This document shows, piece by piece, positions 56,390 to 64,000 of a stretch of DNA of 64,000 nucleotides. A program made the translations under genes and the position numbers. Each line of letters opens with the position of its first letter. Position 1 is the first letter of the stretch. Origin of the DNA: Miscanthus floridulus (Eukaryota; Streptophyta; Magnoliopsida; Poales; Poaceae); contig NC_089589.1 of assembly GCF_019320115.1 (NCBI RefSeq), forward strand, positions 21,476,580 to 21,540,579, read 5' to 3'. The notes under the pieces are model-generated. The model had not been told where the DNA came from and did no database searches. It saw only the letters and a program-made list of their open reading frames with translations.

Positions 56390-56629
56390 AACCTTTAGTC
56401 CCGGTTCGTATTACCAACCGGGACTAAAGGTGCCGACCATCATGGCATGTCAGGAGGCACCTTTAGTCCTGGTTGGTGTTACCCACCGGGACTAAAGGTC
56501 CTCCTTTAGTCCCGGTTCCTGACCCGGGACTAAAGGACCCCCCTTTAGTCCCGGATGCTTGCTCCCGGGTGGGGAACTGGGACTAGAGGGGGTTCCCCAC
56601 CGGGAGTAAAGCTCTGTTCTCTACCAGTG
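56390..56629. repeat. Right terminal motif array of the 11.6-kb CACTA
   Basis: Copies of CCTTTAGTCCCGG/CCGGGACTAAAGG and variants, then the CTCTACCAGTG terminus. Confidence 0.9.
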
Positions 56630-56632
56630 TCG

Positions 56633-57330
56633 ACCTTTGTCTTCCTCGCCTTCGTGTTCTTCTGGTGCCGCCGGCCATGGGTGAGGAAGGGGCGGGGTGG
56701 GTAGTCTCGCCGGTGGGGAGGTCTAGCGGCCTCCAGGCCTTACCAGATTGGCGGATCTGCCACTGGGTGACGGCGAGGCCATGCGCGGCTCCCAGCAGCA
56801 TGGCTCAGGGCCGTGCTGAACCTTGGCCGGCGCCGAGGCGGCCCAGCACCACCACCAGCGGCAGCCCGAAGGGGCGGGCGGTGCCCGTGGGTGACTGCGC
56901 GGCCTGCAGCACCCCCAGCGAGTGGCTCCAGCCAGCGACGGCACGACCTACTAGCACCCCCAGCATGCAGCACGGTGGCGCGAGCGGCTCCTAACCGGGT
57001 CAGCAAATGGGCGCGGTAGAGGATGGGGACGACGTGCAGCGACACTCCGGATCTAGCTGCCTCCAGGCGGCTCAGGGTCGGGGCATGGCCGGGCCCGGCC
57101 ACCACCACAGCGGCACGGGATGGGGCGAGATCCATCTGCCTCCATACGACGAAGATCAAGAAGTTGGTGATGGCGATAGCTGGGGAGCCCGATCTGCAGT
57201 GCGACGACGACGAATATGGCAGAAGGATCAATAGGAACCTGCACCTAAACGGTGGCGCTGTCCTCGGTGGAGATCGATCTCTCCCCGGGGGCATGCAGTG
57301 CAGAAGCTGCGTTATCTAGACCTAGACTCG
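56633..57330. other. GC-rich DNA, no gene recognised
   Basis: Open frames on both strands follow base composition. By position (inside the LTR at 57331-57473, on -) it may be 5' internal sequence of a copia-like element, but no gag motif is seen. Confidence 0.35.
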
Positions 57331-57473
57331 TGATAAAGTGCAGGAGAATGTGATTGGTGTAATGGGATGGATTGCATTGGGCCTCGTGAGCTGATTATAT
57401 AGAGTACATAGGACTAACACCCCATCATTAGTAGACAATATGGTACTATTCTTATTTACTCTAACCCATTTGA
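57331..57473 (-). mobile_element. Copia-like LTR fragment
   Basis: On -, GTTAGAGTAAATAAGAATAG...CTCTATATAATCAGCTC...ACTTTATCA resembles the LTR at 42811-42984. A degraded primer-site-like word, ATCACGAGTC, follows. Confidence 0.5.
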
Positions 57474-57479
57474 TAATTG

Positions 57480-58159
57480 ATAACTATCCAATATTTGTAG
57501 GTCGGATGAGTTCACATCGTGCTGCCTCAGTTGCTTGATCGGAGGTGCCGCTGCAGGGTCAGCTGATGCTGTTGCTGGTTTAGTGGAAGACCAGCCAAGG
57601 GAAGAGAGGAGGAATGAGGTTCGTGAAGTGCTGCTTGCCGATCCAATTTGGGGCCTGAAAATCTATTCTTAGCCAATCTCTTTGTTAATCCTAGATTTTT
57701 ACGAAGCAGTTTTCGCTAGGTAATCTTGGGACGTGGAGAATTTGTAAATGTTTTATTAGCACAATGAAACGTGAGTATTCAGTAAGGTTCCCTGTCCTTT
57801 GATTTGAAGCACCGTGAGTTTTTTTTTTTTGTGACTGAAGCACTCGTGAGTTACGCAGATTATGGGATGAATTTCTGGGAGTAATTGGTGCAAAATTTCA
57901 ACATCTCCATAAAGCAAAAGTTGTAGCCCTCATTTTTATCTTTCCAAAGGTGCTGGTTTCAATCAAATCAGATTAACAGTTTAGGACAAACGGCTAAAAT
58001 GGTGCTCCTGTCCGAGTCCAGGTAGAATTTTCTGAGCTGGAATATTTCAATTATTTTCGACATATATAGAATCAAATTTGGTCCTGGGCACTTAAACAAA
58101 AGTTGTAGACACAAGTTGTAGGAAATTTTCTTTAGATGTCGGAGAGCTATTTATTTACA
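57480..58159. other. Unassigned DNA
   Basis: No gene or known repeat recognised; ends where homology to the Alba gene begins. Confidence 0.4.
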
Positions 58160-59140
58160 GGAGATTCTTCCGTAAGGATATTCTTATATTCCTTCAAACA
58201 GAAGGAGATTGAAACACTAACACACTCTTTTACACAGACTAGAGACAAGTCACCATGTGTCGATGATCGTTGTGACACTTTCAAAGAAGCCTCTGGATGC
58301 ATCATATCCAGTCTCCAGGGTAAGTAAAAGACGTGTCCCGTGGCTACGATCACAGAAGAATTTCAGACTCGATCACTTTTCCTTGCCTAATTCGTGAATG
58401 TTCATTTTTTTGAAACCTTCTGTCAGTTTGCCTACTTATTATTGGTTATGTTTGATATTGTACTTAGATACCAACCACCTATCCCAGTTGGAGAGGTGAA
58501 ACCTGGTTTTGACTATGATCATGAAGGTAATATTCTCAGTTGATCTTCTGTACCTAATGCTGCAGTTAGGATCACCACATAATTAACCACACCATTTTGT
58601 TCATGGTTATTCAGAATCGTATCCCACTGGTCGTGGAAGAGGACGTGGTGGTGGGAGAAGAGGCAGGGGAAGAGGTATGTTCTCTTGTCTATATGAGCAG
58701 CAAAGCCAATAGTCATTGTTTCCTACAGTATCTCTTATAATTTTATAATGCTGACTTGCTGAGTTATGGTCGCACTATACTCAGTCCTGTACTTGGTACT
58801 TACGCCTGCTTTTATGCTCAATATCATAATAGCTGTTTTTAGGCATGCACAACATGTAAAACTAATCAACTGCAGCTGCTGTCCTGGTTTCAGTTTGGGA
58901 TATCTATAACTTAAGTCACCCGATATACTTTATTTCCTGGAATCAGTATTTTATTTATTCTTGCATTTGAGCAATGGCCCCCCTCCACCTGCTTATGGTT
59001 ACAATGATGAGTTGGAGGAGGAAGGAGATAATTACAACAGAGTTTGTGGGAGAGGAAGGTTACGTGGACGAGGAGGGAGAGGGCGTGGTGGCTACTATGG
59101 AGGCGGTAGGCGTGGTGGCTATGGTTATGATTATGGCTAT
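58160..59140 (+). pseudogene. Truncated genomic duplicate of the Alba gene
   Basis: Matches the intact gene from its exon 4/intron 4 boundary (about 6333) to the middle of exon 8 (about 7341), introns included, so it arose by DNA duplication, not retroposition. Exon-equivalents: about 58240-58317, 58472-58527, 58615-58674, 58975-59140. Exons 1-3 are absent. The exon 8 acceptor is lost: where the intact gene reads TTTGAATATGCACAGGTATGAGC the duplicate goes straight from TTTGA to GC. A few bases are inserted before the donor at 58319. At 59141 a CACTA element interrupts the GYDYGY codons. It cannot make an Alba protein. Confidence 0.9.
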
Positions 59141-59640
59141 CACTACCGGAGACCGGCTCTTTGCCGAGTGCCAGGTGGTTTGCCGAGTGTTGTTTTTCGG
59201 GCACTCAGCAAAGACGCCTTTGCCGAGTGTTTTTTTTTGACACTCGGCAAAGAGGCTCTTTGCCGAGTGTTTTTTTTAACACTCGGCAAAGAGTCTCTTT
59301 GCCGAGTGTTTTTTTTGACACTCGGCAAAGAGCTTCTTTGCCGAGTGTTTTTTTTTTGACACTCGGCAAAGAAAATTTCAAAGCACATTTTGAAGCAGTA
59401 AATTAATTCAAATAAAAAAGTTTTCAACTACAAAGTTGTATAACTCATCAAGATGTACAATGTTTGTTTTGGTCTTTTCTTCATACGACAAAGTGAAAAT
59501 AAATTTGTTCACAAATGTAACATATCTCTCTTGTAGTTTATGAAACTACAAGAGAGATATATAAGATTTGTGAACAATGTTAGAACGACCATGTCGGATG
59601 AACAGATGACCAAACAACCAAAATAAACTTTGTAGATCTC
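59141..59640 (+). mobile_element. CACTA left end (TTTGCCGAGTG family), rest not seen
   Basis: Starts CACTACCGGAGACCGGCTC, nearly the same as 39371, followed by five pairs of TTTGCCGAGTG/CACTCGGCAAAG (59160-59372) and AT-rich subterminal DNA. The base triplet before it is TAT. No matching right end was found before 64000; it may be truncated or interrupted near 59640. Confidence 0.85.
59522..59560. repeat. Perfect 18-bp-arm hairpin
   Basis: ATATCTCTCTTGTAGTTT, 3-base loop ATG, AAACTACAAGAGAGATAT, inside the CACTA subterminal DNA. Confidence 0.9.
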
Positions 59641-60133
59641 GAAATGTTTGCTTGGTTAGTGTCGTGTGTTCGTATCCACGGTGAGCATCATGGTTGTTCG
59701 TTGGAGGTCGATGTGTGGGTCTCGGGTGGCTTGGACACTCAAAACATGAAAGGGACAGAGCTCGATTTATCCTGGTTTGGCTTTTGAGGCCTACGTCCAG
59801 CAGTATAGTGATCTTCGTGTTAGGAATGCCCAATTGGGTGGTTATAATGGTGGAGATCGAGAGAGATTGGTAGGGGATCGCTCGGTGCTATTCTAGAGTT
59901 TGTCCGTCTTCTTCCTCTGAGAGTGAGCACGAAGCCGACCTCTGAGAGTGAGTGTCTCTATTTTCCCATAGTCAAGTCCCTCTTATAGGAGCCGCCCACC
60001 CTTATATTCTGAGGACTTGGCGTACAAGTCTGTTCATTTCTAGTCTACCATCTATGCACTAGGTGCATGAGTCCTCTGCTATGGCGTTGCTAGACGTAAC
60101 CTTGTCACGTAGGGAGGAGCAAAATGTGATGCA
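59641..60133. other. Unassigned repeat-like DNA
   Basis: No gene. The style suggests another LTR-type repeat inserted in the CACTA, but no boundaries are clear. Confidence 0.35.
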
Positions 60134-62527
60134 TGTCACACCCAATTTTAAGGATAAAATGGAGTGCAAAATTTTATGTGCGTCCAGAGATCAGTCACAC
60201 ACATAAGCTGACAAATTATGAATAGTATCATCACAAGTGTTTATTACATCACGAATAAGACAGAGTTATCACATAAATATAGCGGAAATAGTAAAAGATC
60301 TCTTGCGGAAGCTCTATTTCACAAGGATGTCGACTGGTTGACCACAAGTCTAGTAGTCCTCAGGAAAATCATCATGCCCAAAGCCATCTGTTACCCATCC
60401 GGGATTTTTATCCAAATAATGAAAATAAACAAGTGTAAGTACATGTCGTACTCAACAAGTGTAACACGGGGTTCATAAGGCTCAAAAGGCTTGACTCAGG
60501 TTTAACAGCATTCAGCTTTTAGTTGTCACAATTTTAGCTTAAGAGTAGCAACAAGTTGTTTCAATTTCCAATGCAAAACACATGATCAAATGTAAACATG
60601 AATAATGAATAGCATAAACAGATAATTCTTAGTTTTCATCTATTCCATAAGGGTTCCAAGGCCGCTTGTGACCGTGAACACGGCTGATATACCAGTTTTA
60701 CACTCTGCAGAGGTTGTACACTTTCACTGTGAGTCATGATACCCATATGCCCGGGTTAATTACTCCCAAAACACTTCCAAGGTGAGCAGGCAGGGGTCAC
60801 TATGAAGCCTTTCAAAGGTTCATCTAACAAGTTAGGGCCATTAGATTCACTCAGCAAACAGTTATAGGAACCCCCTGTCAAATGACACAATTCCCTCACG
60901 GCTATACACATAAGAGTAGAGGTTGTCCTATACCCGATTCGTCAAGCCATTCTTACGCCAATAAAGGTAACCTCTAACAAGCTAGAAAAGGTCCTCATAC
61001 TGAGCTCAAGCTAGAGCCATGTAGCCCTCACAGCTGTACTGTAAGTCCAAGAAGATCACTTATAGATAAGTCCTTAGGGAGAGGAATCTAAAACATTTAG
61101 AAAGTAGCTAAACACTCCAGCCCCCTATTTCCAAGTTGCTAAAAATTCATATTTTAATGTTTATTGCATATACCATTAGTCAAGTTACAACATCATGGTT
61201 TAATTGAGCACTAGCAAAGCTAACCAATGCGTAACCCATAGGTAACAAGGTAAAAGTTCAATTCTAGGGAATTCCTATCAAGGCGACACATGCAACATGA
61301 ATTTAATGAATTAAAGTGAATATGAAACAAGGATGATCCCATGCTATATTTGCCTTTAGCAAAGTACTCCTGCTGGTCCTACTCGTCAAAGTTGTACCCT
61401 TGATCTCCAACGAATTGCTCACCGTCTATATTCGATAATCACAGCAACATACAAGCATCCAAGAGCAATCATGCAAAGCAAACAAGGCTATAGATTAGAA
61501 CACACACCAACAGCATAAAATCAAGATGAAAAGTTTGGAAAACAAATCTACGTCTTGCTACGAACACACAGACGCGAAGATCATGAAAATTGGAGCTAAA
61601 ACGGAAAAGTTATGAATTAAACAAGATTTCCTATAGTAAAATAATTGATTAAATCTACTCTCAAATTTAAAAGTTGAAAACCTACTTAACAGTAGTATAA
61701 ACATGTAGATTACTTAATTATGAACCTAACACAACTTGAACGGATCAAATTGGAATTAAAACAAAGATTTTATGGCTAAAACAAGTTGAGTGGCAAAACT
61801 GTAAATACCTAAAAACGTATTTTCAATCTAAACGAACCAAAATACGCTTTCAAAAATAGAAAACAGAATCTAAAAACACGCTTTGGACTGTGAGTTAAAT
61901 CTGAAATAATTGTAAGGGGCTTTTTGAAAAATGGACGGCGAAAGGGTATCTTGGATCAAGGACCGCCGGATTAGATCAGAACGGCTGGGATTCAACCGGG
62001 CGGGAGAGAGAGAGAGGGGTCACGCCGAAACAGTGCCAGCGGTGAGTGGGTGATGGCGGCGCCATTGGAGAGCTCACTGGAGCTTGTGGCTTTCGGTCTA
62101 CGACGCTCAGTTCGATGAAAGAAAAGGCCCAGGAGATAGAGGGAGCGACGGTGGACTCACCGGACCCAAGCGGGGAGGAGAGGAAGAGCGGCGGCCTAGG
62201 AAGGAAAAGAAATGGGCCGCGCGGGTGGACTTGCCAGCGGAAGGAAAACGGGCCAACAGGCCAAAAGGAAAGAAAGAAGAATCCCTTTTTTCTTAAACAT
62301 ATTTCCAAAATAAATTCAAAATGCAAATTCAAATCGATTTAGAATACAACTTCAAACCAAGCAATACAAAATATTATGTAACAGCATGAATGCACACTCA
62401 TGTATGTTAACCTATATTTGATTTTAATTTAATAAAAATATTATTTCCCTAAATTCAAATGCCCCCATAAATGCATAATTAAACATTTTCTCCTATGTTA
62501 AAATGTTGAAAATTTTAGGGTGTTACA
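60134..62527 (-). mobile_element. 3' LTR of a Tekay-like Ty3/gypsy chromovirus
   Basis: 2,394 bp. On + it begins TGTCACACCC and ends GGGTGTTACA; on - it reads TGTAACACCC...GGGTGTGACA. It is preceded on - by a polypurine-like tract (AAGAAGGGTAGAAT, 62541-62528). Long LTRs with this end are usual in Tekay/RetroSat-type elements. The frames within it (for example 62046-62342) are not genes. The other LTR lies beyond the window. Confidence 0.85.
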
Positions 62528-62552
62528 ATTCTACCCTTCTTAAAATGAATCT

Positions 62553-64000
62553 CGTCCTCGAGATTCGGACGATACTTACTCAAATAACCACAAGTATGTT
62601 TTCCTCAAATCCTCTTCTCTTTACCAAGTAGCCTCATCTTCTGTATACCAATTCCACTGAACCTTACACATCTTTATAACTCGGCTCCTTGTAACTCTTT
62701 CCGCCGTCTCCAAAATCCTTACCAGAAACTCCTCATAAGTGAGATCTTCCTTAACGGTAAGCTTTTCTAACGATATCTGCTCCTCAGGTACACACAAACA
62801 CTTCTTTAGTTTAGACTCATGGAACACATCATGCACACCTGACAAACTCTCAGGCAATTCCAACGGATAAGCTACTTCTCCACGTCTCTCTAAAATCTTG
62901 AAAGGTCCAATATACCTTGGTGCTAACTTCCCTTTCATGTTAAACCTTCTCACACTTCTCATAGGTGACACCTTCAAGTACACATAATCACCTACTTCGA
63001 AAACTAATTCTCTTCTCCTAGTGTCGGTATAACTCTTCTGTCGAGACTGAGCCACTCTCAAGTTATCTCTGATCATCCTTACTTGCTCTTCTGCGTCTCT
63101 TAAAACATCTAGTCCGAACACTTGAGTTTCTCCCGTTTGATTCCAAAACAACGGGGTTCTACACTTTCGTCCATACAAAGATTCGAAAGGTGCCATATTG
63201 AGACTTTTCTGATAACTGTTGTTGTACAAGAACTCTGCATAAGACAAACTCTTGTCCCAACTTGTACCATACTGCAACGCACAAGCTCTCAACATATCCT
63301 CTAATATTTGATTAATTCTCTCAGTTTGCCCATCTATCTGAGGATGATATGCTGTACTAAAATTCAGCTTGGTTCCCAACGAACTATGTACTTGCTGCCA
63401 GAAATGAGATGTAAATTGGGTACCTCGGTCAGACATAATTTTCTTGGGAACTCCATGTAGACACACTATTCTTTCCATATATAATTGGGCTAACCTCGGT
63501 CCATTATAAGTAATCTTGACTGGTAAGAAGTGAGCAACTTTAGTTAACCGATCCACTATTACCCAGATTGAATCATAACCTCTCTGAGTGCGTGGTAACC
63601 CAATGATGAAATCCATACCAACTTCTTCCCACTTCCACTCAGGTATCTTCATTGGTTGTAGCAATCCTACAGGTCTTTGATGTTTAGCTTTGACTCTCTG
63701 ACATGTGTCACACAAAGCAACATATTCAACATCTCTTTTAAGTCCATACCACCAATACTTCTCCTTCAAATCCAAATACATCTTGGTACTTCTAGGATGA
63801 ATAGAGTAAGCAGACTCATGTGCCTCACAAAGAATTGCCTCTCGTATAGCCTTATCCTTAGGCACACATAGTCTTTTCCCAAACCACAGAGTTCCATTGT
63901 CATCCATACGGAATCCTGGTGCCTTACCAATCACTATGTTTTCCGCTATATCTTTCAACTTCGCATCCTGTAACTGTCCCTTACGTATTTCTTGCTCCAA
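62553..64000 (-). pseudogene. Chromovirus polyprotein C-terminus (integrase, chromodomain), partial
   Basis: Open on - from the window edge to 62621. The visible part starts at the end of RNase H. The integrase zinc finger is His61, His69-region, Cys97 and Cys100 (CDTC). The catalytic core follows with Asp130 (VGMDF), Asp191 (SDRGTQF) and Glu227 (GQTERIN), so D-D-E is complete. After it come the GPF-type module (PRYIGPFKILERRGEVAYPL) and a chromodomain-like end (LVRILETAERVTRSRVIKMC, VQWNWYTEDEATW). A TAA at 62618-62620 stands where GAA (Glu) is expected, and the frame goes on REEDLRKTYLWLFE, TAA, then ESRGRDSF at about 62560, the normal family tail. Two stops therefore shorten the tail. Residue numbers count from the window edge. 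Confidence 0.9.

Larger units (their letters stand above)
45020..56629 (+). mobile_element. CACTA transposon, 11.6 kb, three genes
   Basis: Left end CACTAGTAGAGAACAGATC; right end, complemented, CACTGGTAGAGAACAGAGC. Matching 3-bp duplication TCG (45017-45019 and 56630-56632). Terminal arrays of CCTTTAGTCCCGGTTGG and complement lie at 45100-45345 and 56390-56615, with an internal array at 50245-50445. Gene order on + is GRF zinc-finger, TNP2, internal array, TNP1-Ulp1. TNP2 lacks its catalytic core and the last gene has many stops, so it is not autonomous now. Confidence 0.95.

Noticed and set aside
42811..57473. The two copia-like LTRs as one element with the CACTA nested inside
   Set aside because: The outer flanks show no matching 5-bp duplication, the LTRs differ in one half, and the DNA left of the CACTA looks like a gene leader and not copia internal sequence.

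Overview
This is nuclear DNA of a grass (Poaceae). A panicoid/andropogonoid species (sorghum, sugarcane, Miscanthus or maize group) is my best guess, from the transposon families present and the plant gene structures; the species itself cannot be read from the sequence. The window holds two recognisable host genes in convergent orientation. Most of the rest is transposons, nested and in several stages of decay.

Layout. 1-2630: LTR-like and MITE repeats upstream of the first gene. 2650-7960: an intact nine-exon Alba-domain/RGG-box nucleic-acid-binding gene on + (CDS 4620-7591), with a SINE in its first coding intron. 9394-27710: a type-B (receiver + GARP/Myb) cytokinin response-regulator gene on -. 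All splice junctions join in frame, but exon 5 carries a TGA in the GARP domain, and a 13.3-kb CACTA transposon (13565-26861) sits in the second coding intron. 28135-31317: a 3.2-kb CACTA deletion derivative in the regulator's upstream region. 31318-39370: degenerate repeats, including a small Ty3-type element with both LTRs (32461-35589). 39371-41615: a third CACTA derivative inserted near a DUF594-type pseudogene. 42811-44990: copia-like LTR and unidentified GC-rich DNA. 45020-56629: an 11.6-kb CACTA with GRF zinc-finger, TNP2 and TNP1-Ulp1 genes. 58160-59140: a truncated genomic duplicate of the Alba gene, cut by a fifth CACTA end (59141). 60134-64000: a Tekay-like chromovirus, LTR plus integrase/chromodomain, running off the window.

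How it fits together. The two large CACTA elements (13565-26861 on -, 45020-56629 on +) come from families with different terminal motifs but share one layout. A terminal motif array and TATA box lead into TNP2. A second, internal array of the same motif abuts another TATA box and a GC-rich leader, followed by a second gene that joins a Transposase_24-like domain to a Ulp1-like cysteine protease. This suggests both transcription units are controlled through the same binding sites. The proteins are decayed: TNP2 of the larger-motif family at 45020 lacks its catalytic core, and the second gene carries many nonsense codons of the C-to-T/G-to-A type. Exon joins and target-site duplications below were read by eye. 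Sequence identities and domain scores were not computed.
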